Of a stretch of DNA of 64,000 nucleotides, positions 12,946 to 25,470 are shown in pieces. Numbering within the stretch: position 1 is the stretch's first letter; each line of letters starts with the position of its first letter. The stretch lies in the NCBI RefSeq assembly GCF_008831285.2, contig NC_045142.1, positions 15,503,354 through 15,567,353 on the forward strand. Direction: 5' to 3'. Below the pieces are notes generated by a model. That model was not told the DNA's origin, searched no databases, and was given only the letters and a program-made list of their open reading frames with translations. Both the position numbers and the translations under genes were made by a program. This DNA is from Nymphaea colorata (taxonomy: Eukaryota; Streptophyta; Magnoliopsida; Nymphaeales; Nymphaeaceae).

Positions 12946-13274
12946 CGCCCGCCGCCACAACAGGTAGGCAACGGTGGCTGTAGCCAACACTCACCTTACG
13001 ATGAAACGCGGCCTCAGGCAGAACGGTTCGGTAACGGTGATCGTAGCCAACGCTCTACGTGGGAGACAAATGTCCACAACTGGGGATGATCATTCGCAAT
13101 CATTGTTATATTGGAAGCTCTGCAAGCATGTGATGTCAGATCCGAGTTTGATGGAAGAGGATACTCCATAGGCTCCACAGACAAACCGCGCACAGTTTCT
13201 CAATTAAGGGGCAGAATTTGGGTGCGAAAGCATCCGACGCTTCATTTGCCTGCAAGTCTCTCCTAGACAGAGAG

Positions 13275-13422
13275 ATGGAAACCATTTGCATCGACAATCT
13301 CAGATTCACGTACCCAGGAATAGACGGGCAACCACCTGCAGGCGCCGAACCCGTAATCGAGGGTTTCTCGCTCACCCTTCATGCTGGGGACCGTTGCCTT
13401 CTCGTGGGTTCCAATGGCGCAG
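13275..13422 (+). CDS. ABCI20: ABCI exon 1
   Basis: From the start ATG to the first base of the Walker A glycine codon (GGCGCAG, donor GTTTTAG). The preceding leader has short open frames but no better in-frame start. Confidence 0.9.
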
Positions 13423-16400
13423 GTTTTAGATTTCCGTCTTCTCTTTCATGGTGCTTGGAATTGCCTTACGTTTTTTAGGTGTAATCTTTCATTCATGGTT
13501 GTGTTGCGATTTGTCCACGTACAGGGAAGACTACCATTCTGAAGATATTGGGGGGGAAACATATGGTCGAGCCCGAAATGGTTCGTGTTCTTGGGAGATC
13601 TGCTTTCCATGACACCAACCTTTCTGCTTCAGGAGATTTATGTTATTTGGGGGGTGAGGTATACTTTTTCATCTCACTGGAATACTTTACTGCTTCTCAT
13701 AGAGCATTCTTGGAAAAAATGCGTTGTTACCCGAACTCGACGAGTTCATCATACATTTTTTTCTTTTTCTTTCCCTCTCGCTTTCATATATTTTTCAATT
13801 CTGTTGAACGTGGTCTCGTATCACTGCAATCAGTATAAATACGTTTGATGATCTGGACAAACACAGTAGAACACAACTGAACCTTTTGATTTTAGTATTG
13901 ATGTTACAATCACACGGCAATCTCAAGTGTTGAAGCCCATCAAATTTTGAGAAACAAATAGACAAGCCACAAGCGTCTCTCGAGTTGTTAACGTGCAAAG
14001 GAAGAACCTGGCTTTGATACCAATTATCGCATGTGGACTTTAAACTTCGTCCACCATGTGTATGACATAGCATCCTTACTCCTTATGAAGCTACCACCCT
14101 TCTCCCTTGTCCACTGAGGGGATTTAGCAGGAAAATATTGGTATAAAGAGAATACCTGATGTCTAGGCTTTTGGCCACTCAGCAAGCGATCGGAATTTGG
14201 AACACAAGCTGTTAGTTACACTCTTCCTTGGGCACTTACCGTGCCCTTCTCTTTTATTCCTAAAGCATACAATCTGCATGCTTAACAAAGTCACCTCTGA
14301 AGCCCTTACGCTTGACAGAGAGCCCTTTTGTATTTTTTCGAATTGTGACAACTCTCTTATCTCTTTTCCCTCTCGTCCTTAAATGATTGACTGACTGCCC
14401 TCTATAGGAGCAAATGCCATGTGGGGGCTAGCTTCCAACTGCCACTAAGCTCATGGCTGGTTAGTTATCTTAACCATGATGATGGTCGAATCGCTCATTT
14501 GGCGAGACACCACTAGCAGCCATGTGGAACATTGTTCTTCTTTCTCAAGTCCATGTTGCAAGGTGATATGAATCCCATGTATGGTTGAACACTGAGCTGA
14601 AGCTGGGTGTCGGTCCAGCCATGGTCCAACGTTTCGGCCAATGTTATTAAAGGTATATACTTCATGCCTCGAAGCATACGCCTTGATGCATTTTTCTTCG
14701 AGATGTTCCTAGGTGCAACGGTTGGATGCATTCTACCTGAGGCGTACACATCACCCTAGTGAGGTGCAAGCCTCTCTAAAAACTACGCATGGTGCTTGAT
14801 GAATATGCCTCATGTTACTATTATCTTTTGTTTTAAAATGTTTAAATTTTTAACCTTTTTTTTCACCATGAAAGTTAGAAGCCCCTGTTCCACTGTTTTC
14901 CTTTTGTATTTTCCTTTCCCGTCGTTTGCATAATCCACTGTCTGCATTACCTTCCCTATGCATAAACCATCTTCCTTCATTTCTGTCCTGAGCTCTCTCT
15001 TTCTGTCTCTCTCAGTCTCTACCTCTGCTGCCAACAAGGGTCAACAGCCAAAAATGGTTGGCTGGCAGCCCTCACCCCTGCAATTGACTGCTGGAGGGCA
15101 ATTCTGTGCAGATGATTCTTTCAGTTTTAGCAAGCTCGCCCTCTCATGATTCATGGGATTGTTGCTTATTGCCAGAATGTCCCTTTTGTTTGGATTGTAA
15201 AGGTGGTTTGTTTCGAGTAAATGGAGCACCGACTCAAAGAGCAGGTTCACATGGTTATTGTTATGGTGGAAGAAATAGAATAGAAACTTACGTGTGAAAG
15301 CGTATGGTCTATGGATCAAAAGGTTGCAACTAAAAATGCTCAACTTCTTGATGTTTGGCCTTAGTAATATGAGAAGATTAATCTTTTTCATTGGAAACCT
15401 TATTTCATGTTGCTGACTTACCTTGCACATTTTATGACATGGCCATGACCCGCTTGCATGATTCCTTTAACTATTCCCACCATGTCACTTTGGGTCCACC
15501 CTCTCGTGGCACCCCATTATGTACCTTGGCTCCACAGGAATAGGCCATGCATAGAAACTTCCAACTCTCATGATGGTTGTGTTCTAGGCCACACCTTGCA
15601 ACTGTTCCTTGCTTCGCGCCATGTGGGTTGGGCCATCCATGTTTGTAGCCATTCTGAACCCATGGTTCTTGGCAAATGCTGCCCTCATTGACATTTAACC
15701 AATTTTTCATACTTTGTAAGTCTTTGTCTTGGCTTGTGGCAGCACCCCTTGTCATCCTCAGGGGCAGAGATAAAGGGGGGGCTGCAGGGGCTCTGGTCCC
15801 CCCTCCAATAAAAGAAAAAAAGAAAAAAGAAAAATCTTAAATTTACATATAAAATTTTTGACATATTGTATTTATTATATATATAAATTTTCAACAATGA
15901 TATTTGGCCCTGTCAAAAATTTAAATGATAATTTGAGCCCCCTCATGAAAAATTTCAGGTTCCGACCCTGGTCATACTGCCTTTCATGCCTTGAACAATG
16001 TCATGGCTAGCAATGACCACGTTCTATTTTGAGACTAACGTTTGCATTTATTGTCCTATGCCATTTTTTCTCATGTTCTTGGAAAGCTGATGATATTTTC
16101 TTGCAATTTTGCCAAACGAAAAATGAAATTTTCATGGGTGTTTAAATTGTGGTTTCACAAATTTTGGTTACATTTTTATTTTTACATGTCAGACAGTACA
16201 TGGAATCAAAATATAAGACATCCTAAGAGTACTAGATATTTCCGTGCAGTGGAGAAGAGATATTGCTTTTGCTGGTTTTGAGGTACCGATTCAGATGGAT
16301 GTCTCAGCAGAGAAAATGATATTTGGAGTATCTGGTATTGATCATCAAAGAAGAGAAGAACTCATAAAGGTACAGCTATTTATTCTCTGGGCCCCCTTAC

Positions 16401-17491
16401 TTGCAATGGTGGTTCAGAGATTTTGTTGCAATTTCTTGCTTTTGTGCTCATCTTCTGTCATTCTTATGCTTGAGCTCTAGTTTTGTCCATGAGGGCATCT
16501 TGGTCGGTAAAAGGTGGTTCAGAGATTTTGTGACAGCTTCTTCCTAACTTTGTCCATGAGAGTTTCTCGCAGGTATTGGATATTGATCTATCTTGGCGGA
16601 TGCACAAGGTATCAGATGGTCAGAGACGGCGAGTGCAGATCTGCATGGGCCTTCTTAGGCCATTTAAGGTAGCATTCGTTCATTTTACTAAGCTGAAGGT
16701 GCTGAAATCAACATACTATTAAGTTTTTACTAATTTTTCCTTTTTTCCATGAAACAAAACGATGGTTATAGGTCCTCCTCCTTGATGAGATTACTGTTGA
16801 CTTGGATGTGCTAGCAAGAGCTAGCATTTTGAAGTTTCTGAAGAAAGAATGCCTGGAGCGTCGAGCAACCATTATTTACGCCACACATATTTTTGATGGT
16901 CTTGAAGATTGGCCGTCACATATTGTAAGTCTAATGTTCATATGTTGCAGATGCGTCTTGTGTGGGTGCAATTTTGCTTTTAGAAGTGTTTTTAGTCCTT
17001 GATTCACTATCAAAAGAAAGGTTCACCCGTGGAATTCTGATGTTATTGTTTCTAAGTTTGTGACCTCGAATTGCAGGTTTATGTTGCTCATGGCAAGCTT
17101 CAGCTAGCATTGCCTATGGAGGTTGTGAAGGAAGCCAGTAATTTGTCATTAATGGTCAGTAAATCCTTTTGTGTATTCAAGGATATGTGAGATTCCTTTG
17201 TTACTAGAGTTTGCGAAAATGTTACTAACTTAGCGTAACTAATTGTGATGCTAGAGAACTGTGGAGAGCTGGCTGAGGAAGGAAAGAGATGAAGATAGAA
17301 GAAGAAAAGGAAGGGGGGCTGAAGGTCTTCCTGAATATGACGAGTGTAGTGATGACAACAGGGTAACTAGTGACCCTGGTCGGAAGGCTGTCCAAGCAAT
17401 CAACAATGGCTGGGCAGCAGGAAGGCTGAATTCTACTATAGCTGGTCAAGAGAACTACTTGTTTAGTTCCAACAGTGTCCTAAGACAATGA
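13275..17491 (+). CDS. ABCI20: ABC transporter I family member (ABCI19/20/21-type soluble ATPase), complete
   Basis: Seven exons (13275-13422, 13525-13658, 16250-16369, 16573-16668, 16772-16924, 17077-17154, 17255-17491) join in one frame to 321 residues, about the family length. The start is the ATG of [15 protein letters not shown]. Visible motifs are Walker A GSNGAGKTT (45-53, split by intron 1), signature VSDGQ (147-151), Walker [13 protein letters not shown] (167-178) and the switch histidine in IYATH (205). A charged [12 protein letters not shown] tail follows. There are no membrane segments, so this is a lone nucleotide-binding domain. Known of the family: Arabidopsis ABCI19-21 associate in an ER-linked complex and affect cytokinin response. 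VSDGQ instead of LSGGQ is, as I recall, normal here. The member number (19, 20 or 21) is uncertain. Confidence 0.93.
13525..13658 (+). CDS. ABCI20: ABCI exon 2
   Basis: Acceptor GTACAG; begins by finishing Gly-Lys-Thr-Thr of Walker A and ends at LGGE before donor GTATAC. Confidence 0.9.
14011..14022 (-). other. primer-binding-site-like motif of a copia relic
   Basis: The minus strand reads TGGTATCAAAGC, close to the initiator-Met tRNA primer site of the intact copia elements here. Adjacent sequence may be the end of a decayed LTR, but no partner LTR or coding domain was found. Confidence 0.35.
14640..14800. repeat. GCCTC/GAGGC-rich inverted-repeat relic
   Basis: Words such as ATGCCTCGAAGCATACGCC, ACCTGAGGCGTACAC and GTGAGGTGCAAGCCTC lie close together in both orientations and could fold. 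It resembles small dispersed plant repeats built on GGCG/CGCC and CCTC/GAGG words. Exact ends are unclear. Confidence 0.35.
15758..15975. mobile_element. small non-autonomous DNA element (MITE-like)
   Basis: It starts near CAGGGGCAGAGATAAAGGGG and ends near TTTCAGGTTCCGACCCTGG, with an AT-rich centre (TTTTGACATATTG, TATATATAAATTTTC) between G/C-run flanks such as TGGTCCCCCCTCC and GAGCCCCCTCATG. This layout matches a common plant miniature element. The target duplication was not determined. Confidence 0.5.
16250..16369 (+). CDS. ABCI20: ABCI exon 3
   Basis: Acceptor CGTGCAG; encodes [20 protein letters not shown] through EELIK, a stretch characteristic of this ABCI subgroup; donor GTACAG. 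Confidence 0.9.
16573..16668 (+). CDS. ABCI20: ABCI exon 4 (signature motif)
   Basis: Acceptor CTCGCAG; encodes [20 protein letters not shown] and on to LLRPFK; carries the ABC signature helix; donor GTAGC. Confidence 0.9.
16772..16924 (+). CDS. ABCI20: ABCI exon 5 (Walker B, switch histidine)
   Basis: Acceptor GTTATAG; encodes [12 protein letters not shown] and, farther on, [18 protein letters not shown]; donor GTAAGT. Confidence 0.9.
17077..17154 (+). CDS. ABCI20: ABCI exon 6
   Basis: Acceptor TTGCAG; encodes [20 protein letters not shown] and NLSLM; donor GTCAGT. Confidence 0.88.
17255..17491 (+). CDS. ABCI20: ABCI exon 7 and stop
   Basis: Acceptor ATGCTAG; encodes [19 protein letters not shown], the conserved [15 protein letters not shown] segment and a C-terminus ending SSNSVLRQ, stop TGA. 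Confidence 0.9.
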   Translation, partial: RTVESWLRKERDEDRRRKGRGAEGLPEYDECSDDNRVTSDPGRKAVQAINNGWAAGRLNSTIAGQENYLFSSNSVLRQ

Positions 17492-17689
17492 TCGATACAG
17501 CTGCACTTGCCATCTTGTAACAACATTTCAGCTTTTTAGTGCGTACGTGTGACTTTTTGTTCAGTGGTTTTTCGAGAGTCCAAGCAATGCCAATAATTTT
17601 CGGTGGGAGCTTGTACGTGGAGTTTTCAATAGTACTCCTTTATCTCTCTCTTGCTTTCCATATACCATTTTTTTTTTTGTTAAAACAGT

Positions 17690-17715
17690 CTCTCCCTCTC
17701 TCTCTCTCTCTCTCT
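17690..17715. repeat. CT microsatellite
   Basis: TCTC run about 200 bases after the ABCI stop codon, possibly in the 3' untranslated region. Confidence 0.7.
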
Positions 17716-19667
17716 GACATACACAAGCACAGGGTAATATCGCGACCCTAGAGGAAGCTGTGTTGGTGGTTTGAAATGGTAGGGAATGGGTATTATTGTT
17801 GGGAAGTGTCAATCTAGCGGCATTAATAGAGAGAGCAAGAGGAGTTTGGAAAAGCACAGGAAAGGATTTCACCTCAGGCCATTTTATTCTAGGCGGTTGT
17901 CCTTTTTTGGCATCAAGATTTTCATGCATGCGAAATAATTGGAACTAGGTGATGCAAAGGTGTGGGCTCGAGATGCTGTTTGTATGGAACTACACTCGGT
18001 TAAGAACGTGCAGGCTTTACTTTCTAAACTTTCGAAAACGGTTTAAACTGATTTCAAAACGTTGAGTGCTGCCTGCATATCTGTGATGGATTTGAGGATA
18101 ATTGGGGCGTCGAGGATTCTGGAGATCTCCATTTGAGTCAGGTTCACTTTCTAGAGTTGTGCGGAAAATTTCCTGATTTACTTCCAGACTTGAACGATCA
18201 AACTGGCTTGAAATTAGCAATTGAAACTGAGCCAAATGATTTACAAGTTTCATACCTCTGATTGTCTGGATTTGAGTTTTATGTCTCCAAAGATGATTTT
18301 GCTCAGGCATAAAAAAGGCTTCGAATCTGTGGATAATCTTTCACATAAGTGAAAGGTACTAGCCACATGGCGTGTCATTTTGAAGTGCCTATTGGAAAGG
18401 GTCGTGCCAGAACGACCATTTAAGGAACAGTACAAATACTTTTGCTACTTTAATCTGGGATTTAAGTGGGGCAGTGGTAGGGAGTGTATTGGAAGAGCAG
18501 AGACTAAGAGGGGGAATTCAAGAGGTGCTGAATCTGAAGAAATTTGTTGGAAAAACAGACCTAAAGAGCATTAGACAAGGAGAGGGGGGTCGAAATATGA
18601 GATACTTCTAGACAAATGCAAATCACAGTGAAAAGAAGAACAGGGCGGAAGCGTTGATAGTGCAAGGGAGGCAGTTTGAGAATGCAGATGAGATCCTCGG
18701 GGTAGCAGAGCTGCTATCATGGGAAGTTTCTCAATGCCGATAGTGCTGATGATGTGCTGTTTGAGAGTGTGGAAATGAAAAAGTGGATCACCAGTTTCTC
18801 ATGGAGCCTCTGTCTATGAAGGATGTGAAGAGGCAGTGATGAGTCTCAATAGTGAAATCACTGCGTGTCCTGATGGCATGCCCAGCTTCTTTTTTCAGCA
18901 TATGAAGGAGCTAATTGGGGTAGAAGTGAGTGAGCTATATTTCATTCTTTCAGCCAGGAAGTTAGTAGAAAGTATAAACCATATGAATTTAATGTCGTTC
19001 CAAAAGCTTTTGGGTGCAAGAAGAATTGAGGATTGTAGACCTATTGCTCTATGCAACGTCTACAAATTTATGTCCCAAAATAATGATTTTGAGAATTCAG
19101 TCAGTGCTGGTGTCGATTGTAGATGTAAAGAAGGGAACTTTCATAAAGCAGAGAATAATCCATGCTCAAATTTTACAGGCAAATAATATGATGGACTGGT
19201 TTAGTAGGAGTAAACAAAATGTTCTTTTCTTAAAATGTGCAAAGGCATATGATTGTATCTCGTGGAATTTTTTGGAGGCAAGGCTTCTCAACCTGGGTGT
19301 TCATGGGGTTTGGACTGCTACAATTTTGAAATGCATTAGATCTGCCTTCTTGTCATCTTTAACAAATAGAGTGAAGGGTAGATCATTTAAAGGGTTGTTT
19401 GACAATAGTAATACATTGTTTTTTCTTTTATTTATTTTTTATTGTTTACTTAGAGAAACTACTTGCGATGTAAAACCCCCAAGGTCATAACCTTATGCCT
19501 TCAAGGTTCTCCCTTGGTTTGGGGCCTGAGTGGACCGATATACCCATCAACACCAGTGTTGTGCTTGCCACCGTCTGCAACCTAGTGCAACAGTACTACA
19601 TTGTTAATATCCCATAAATTTGCCTCAAAAAAATGAAGTAGATCCATGGAACACTTCTTATAGTGTT

Positions 19668-19892
19668 TGTTGAAATTAGAGAAGTTTCTAGGTGGTTCTT
19701 TGTAATATTAAAGAGTTATAAGATCTCTTTAATATTTTCTTTATTTTAGAATGATGTAATCTGTAAATCTCCTTTCTACCCTAATATCTTTATAATAGAG
19801 ATTAGGGTTAATGAATAGAGTATGTTTTCTCTCCCCAACTCTCACGACTTCAACTCTTTCTCTCTCTCTCTCCACGTCTCAAGGCTGCAACA
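19668..19892 (+). repeat. Copia-1 left LTR
   Basis: 225 bases, TG...CA ends, with a CT-rich 3' part. Confidence 0.92.
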
Positions 19893-19904
19893 TGGTATCA
19901 GAGC
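19893..19904 (+). other. Copia-1 primer-binding site
   Basis: TGGTATCAGAGC directly abuts the left LTR; complementary to the initiator-Met tRNA end, as is usual for plant copia elements. Confidence 0.88.
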
Positions 19905-20043
19905 AGTGGACGTGACTGGCAATGTGAAGCAAACTTTCGGCAACCCTCTTTCTCTTCTCAAGCTTTATCTCTTCCACCTCCTTCGTCTCCTTCCCCTTCT
20001 TCTGTCTCTTTCTCCTTCACTTCTCGTCTGTTCTAGTTGATTG

Positions 20044-20165
<122 letters not shown>

Positions 20166-20205
20166 TCTTGCTGGTGGTGGTTGATCTCTTGTGGACAGAT
20201 TTGTG

Positions 20206-23200
20206 ATGGCTAAAAATCTCAAAACTGATTTTTCTCATGAGGTTAAAAGTGGAGGAAATTCATTCTCTTATGGTTCTACTGTAAAGTGGTCTCATGTGTT
20301 TATGATGTCTGTGATTGGACATCAGAATGAACATGTTATAGAACAATATGAGCCTATTAAAAAGAGTGGAAAATGTGGTTCATGGAAGGGGAATAATAAT
20401 ATTGTCATGTCGTGGATCATGAATAGTGTGCAACCATAGATTGCATCAACTATTGCATACTATAACTCGGCCAAACAATTATATGATTTCTTGAAACAAA
20501 CTTACTTAAATGACAAGAATGTTAGCAAGATGTTGCAGGCGGAGGAGGAATTACTTAATTTGCAACAGGGTGACCAAAGTCTTGCTCAGTACTTCGCTTC
20601 CTTCAAGTCCATCCATGAACAACTTAAAGCATTACATCTCCCATGTCCAACATGTCATAAGACTCATGGTGAAAAGTTTATAGTTGCTAAGTTTTTACAG
20701 GGTCTCTCTCCTGAACATGCAGTAGCCAAGGCTCAGATGTTGACTGGAGCAGAAATCTCTGACCTAACTAAAGCCTACAATAGACTCAGTCGTCTTGTTG
20801 TGACCCTTTCTCAGCCATCTAGTGATATCCATGCCTTTGTCTTGGTAGCCTTAGGAGGTCATGGACGTAGTTCATTCAGGGGGAGAGGCATAGGTCGAGG
20901 GTCAGGAGGAGGTCGAGGGAGATTTCAATGCATCTATTATGGAAAAATATGACATTTAGAAGACAGATGTTGGGATAAACATGGTCGTCCTTCCGTTACA
21001 TCTCTAGGAAGAAATGTTGCATCTAAGCAGGGCAAGAATTCTTTACAGTCTTCTATTGGGTTAGTTCAGGCAGCTTCATCAGTTGTAGATTGGTCTTTAT
21101 CTCCTTTTCACCCTGAGACAGTGACTGTGAGTATCAACGAGTCAGAGTATGAAGACTTCCTAGCACACAGATCTATTCAGTCGTTGGCCTCTACGGTCAT
21201 GATAGATAGTGCTATGTCTGTTGATACTGTCCCACATGATACAGGTTCTACTTGGATTATTGATTCAGGAGAATCGAAACACTTTTATAGTAGACCTTCT
21301 ATGTTTACTGTGCTACACTCATTACCTCAGACACGTCATGTGAAACTTGCAGATGGTAGATGGTCACCTATTATGGGTTATGGTGATATCAAGATTTCTC
21401 AGTCCATGACTATTCCTAATGTGTTATATGTTCTTAAGTTTCCAACAAATTTGTTATTGGTTGGACAATTGATTAATGACTTACATTGTCGTATTACATT
21501 TGACTATAGTTTATGTTCATTTTAGGACTTGCAAACTGGGAAGACGATTAGTGGAGGCTATGAAAAAGGGGGCAACTACTTCTTGTCGGATCCAGTGGGT
21601 ATTGCGGTATTGCAGCATCATCGATCACCTCACTGTCCTCCTCCTTCCAGTGGCATCTCAGACTTGGTCATCCATCTGTCTCCAAGCTCTCTCACCTTCT
21701 TCTTCATCTTTCAGTACTGGAGTCGTTCCAGTGTGAAGCCTGTCAACTTGGCAAACACACCCGTAGTAGTTATTCATCGAGTTTTAGTTCATCCAGTTGT
21801 GGACTTTTTGATCTTCTTCATGTTGATGTGTGGGGTCCTAGCAGAGTTGCTAGTAGGTCAAGACTTCGGTATTTTCTTGTCATTGTTGATGATTATTCTC
21901 GAGTCACTTGGGTCTTCCTTTTGAAGAAAAGGTCTAAAGTAGTATGTACTCTCAAAAATCTTATGATTGAAATAAAGACCCAGTTTGGTATTCTTGTTAA
22001 AAGCATTTGCACTAATAACGCCCTTGAGTTCAAGGCTTCTACCTTAATGAAGTTTTACTCTGATAATGGCATTTGTCTTTAGTTTACTTGTCTTCATACC
22101 TCCCAACAAAATGGAGTAGTTGAACGTAAACATCGCCAACTTTTAAATGTGGCTCATTCTATAATGCTTCATACTAATTTACCTACATACTTTTGAGGAG
22201 ATGTCATCCTCACTGCCTGTTATTTAACCAACCGTTTACCTTCATCTTCTATTGACAACAAGGTCCCATTAAACTTGTGCATCCACAATGACCCTTATTT
22301 CTAGTGGCTCCCAAAGTATTTGGTTACACATGCTTTGTTCACATACTTGGACCCACACGTGATAAATTTGGTGCCCAAGCCATTAAGTGTATCTTTATAG
22401 ACTACTCCAGAACAATAAAGGCTACAAATGCTTTGACCCCTTGACTCAAAAGGAGTATATCAGTGTGGATGTCACATTCTTTGATTTTCAGCCTTATTAT
22501 AGTTCCTCTCTCATCCTTACTGAAATGCCACCGTCACCAGACTCACTACCTATTCCTCATATTCCTTTAGAGTCATTCTCTTTTGAATCTCTTTCTAAAG
22601 ACTCTCTGGTTGTCGTGTCCAAGTTTCATGATCCTTCGCTAGTCTACACACGTCAACAAGACCCTTCTCATGATCCTTCGTCAACCGCTTCTCAGGAGGT
22701 AAGTTCATCTGAAGTGAGTAGCCCAAGTCCATGTGATCCCTGTCAAGACTTACCCATCGCTCTTCGCAAAGACAGGCGACAATGTATTTTTCATCCTATA
22801 TCTCATTTTGTGTCTACTAACGGTGTTAGTAAAAGTATGCAACAACTTATTCAAGTTCTGGCTGCTCATACAGTTTCTACATGTCACCAGCAAACTTTAT
22901 TAGATGCCCAATGAAGACTGGCTATGCAAGATGAGATGGATGTCTTAGTTTAGCAAGGCACCTGGGAACTTGTTGATCTTCCTTTTCATTGTGACATTGT
23001 TGATTCTAAGTGGATATTCACAGTGAAATATAATTTTGATGGTTCTATAGAACGATACAAAGTTAGGTTGGTTGCTAAGAGCTACAAGCAGACCTACGGT
23101 GTGGATTTCTTTGAGACCTTCTCTCTGGTTGCTCGGTTGGGAACCATTCGTCTTATCATTTCTGTGGTTGTACACCATGACTGGCACATGTATCAGCTTG

Positions 23201-24390
23201 ATGTCAAAAACACCTTTTTGTACGGTTATCTCAATGAGAATGTCTACATGCAACAACCACCAGGGCTTGAACAACATGAGGAGTGTGGCAAAGTGTGCAA
23301 GCTAAAGAAAGCTATTTATGGACTCAAGCAGAGTCATTGTGCGTGGTTTCACAAGTTCTTCGAGGTAGTTTCAAAGTGTGGCTTTGCGAGATCTCCTTTT
23401 GATCATTCTCTGTTTTTCAAGAAGGTTTCCAGGGGTTTACCGTTCTAGTGGTTTATGTTGATGATATTATCCTGACAGGTGACTCCGATCAAGAAATTTC
23501 TGATGCAAAGTTGTTTCTTCAAAAACACTTTGTGACGAAAGATCTTGGTCCACTACGATATTTCTTGGGAATAGAGGTTACTCGCAATAGGGATGGTGTT
23601 GTTCTCTCTCAATGGAAGTATGTTCTTGATTTATTGCAGGACACAGGGATGCTAGGAGCTAAACCAGCTAATTTACCTATGAATCCACGTATACACCTTC
23701 ATGATGTCCAAACAGAATTAGTAGATTCTCGATCTTACAATCCTTTATTGAAAAACTACTCTATTTTTTTGTGACATGACCAAACATTAGCTTTACAGTG
23801 AGAAAGCTAAGTCAATTTATGGAAAAACCCAGGAAAGTTCATTGGGATGCTGCTTTGATGGTGGTTAAATATCTGAAATCGTCTCCTGGCAAAGGCCTTT
23901 TGTTTACAAAAGGCAAGACCCTGGAAGTGAAAGCCTATAGTGATGCTGACTATGCTGGCTTAGTCGCAGACAGGAAATCTACCACAAAATTTTGTGTATT
24001 TGTGGGAGGCAACTTCATATCATGGAGAAGCAAAAAACAAGGTGTGGTGTCAAGATCTAGTGCAGAATCTGAATACAGAGCTATGGCTCAAACTGCAACA
24101 TAAATGACTTGAGCTGATCCATGCTATCTAGCCAGTGTGTCGATTCCACTTCCCATGAAGATGTATTGTGACAATCGAGCAGTCACATATATTGCAAACA
24201 ATCCAGTTTTTCACGAGAGAACTAATCATATTGAAGTTGACTGCCATTACATTCAGGATCTCGTTCAATGAGAAACCATTTCCACTATTCATGTTCCTTC
24301 AGAAGATTAAGCTGCAGATGTCTTCACCAAAGCTCTCTCTATTGGTGATTTATATAAATGTTGTAGCAAGCTGAGCATATCTTGATGGGG
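20206..24390 (+). pseudogene. Copia-1 gag-pol pseudogene
   Basis: Starts [13 protein letters not shown]. Gag runs to a Gly/Arg-rich stretch and a damaged zinc knuckle (FQCIYYGKI, stop, HLEDRC). The protease motif is altered (IIDSGESKHF; the family normally has DSGA). Integrase is spread over several frames. Reverse transcriptase (SKWIFTVKYNFDGSIERYK, QLDVKNTFLYGYL, then [10 protein letters not shown] at about 23450) and RNase H (YSDADYAGLVADRKSTTKFC) are visible. Stop codons near 20440 and 20950, plus multiple frame changes, disable it. Confidence 0.88.
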
Positions 24391-24392
24391 AG

Positions 24393-24620
24393 TGTTGAAA
24401 TTATAGGAGTTTATGTTTCTAGGTGGTTCTTTGTAATATTAAAGAGTTATAAGATCTCTTTAATATTTTCTTTATTTTAGATTGATGTAACCTTTAAATC
24501 TCCTTTCTACCCTAATCTCTTTATAATAGAGATTATGGTTAGTGAATAGAGTACGTTTCTCTCCCCAACTCTCATGACTTCAACTCTTTCTTTCTCTCTC
24601 CATGTCTCAAGGCTGCAACA
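24393..24620 (+). repeat. Copia-1 right LTR
   Basis: 228 bases. It differs from the left LTR by several substitutions and indels, notably near its start and in the CT-rich tail. Confidence 0.92.
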
Positions 24621-25470
24621 GTGTTCTACAAATATGCCAAATTTTCGAGAGAAGATTTATGAGATAATAACAAACTAGTACTATTGCCAAGCAGCCCCTA
24701 AGAGTAATAGAAGGCTGAAACAGGGGAACCCTCTTTCCCTCTATCCTTTTACAGTGATTATAGGGTTCATCACTAGGGTCTTCATATTTAAGGCAGAATA
24801 GAGGAAATAATGGACCCCAAGCTCCCATCATATCAAGTTTAGGGTGGAATTGTAGTGTTAATGGATGACATTCTAGTCTTTATTCAGAGTACCATGAGAA
24901 TTTTCAAGGGAATAAAGCAGCCAATGTGGATGGTAAAGAAAGAGTAGGGATCAGATCTAGTAAATAATTCTATGTCTGAAAGTTTTGCCCATCAATGTGA
25001 GGATAAACTAAATAGATTAGGGACTGAGTTAGTTTGGGGTGTCAATAATCTGCCCATAACATATTTGGAGGTCCTTTTATTTATAGGAATAATTTGAGAT
25101 CAATTATGCATGTCTTTACTGGAAAAAATTGATGAATGATTAACCAGCTGGAAAGTTAATTTCTTATCGTATAGGGGCCACTTATGTTTAACAAAAAACA
25201 ATTTATAAATACTGCCTACGTTCTGGATGTAGGCATTTATAATGTTGAAGGCAATGAGTGATTGAGAAGAAGTATCTTGTGGGCAGAAGAACATGAAGAG
25301 AGGAAGAATTTGCACCTAATGGCTTGGAAATTGATTTACAGACTTAAAGGGGAAGGTGGAGTGGGCTTGAAACCCTTAGGGGAGTGGAAACTGTCACTTC
25401 TTGCTGGTAGAAGCTTCATATCGTTAAGTGAAAATTAATAAAAAGTCAAAGTTGTTGGAAGGTTGATTCT

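Larger units (their letters stand above)
13659..16249 (+). other. ABCI20: ABCI intron 2 (2.6 kb) with inserted repeats
   Basis: The only long intron of this gene; the other five are 100-203 bases. It contains a reverse-oriented copia-type primer-site motif (TGGTATCAAAGC on the minus strand, 14011-14022), a decayed repeat at about 14640-14800 and a small element at about 15758-15975. These insertions probably explain its length. Confidence 0.75.
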
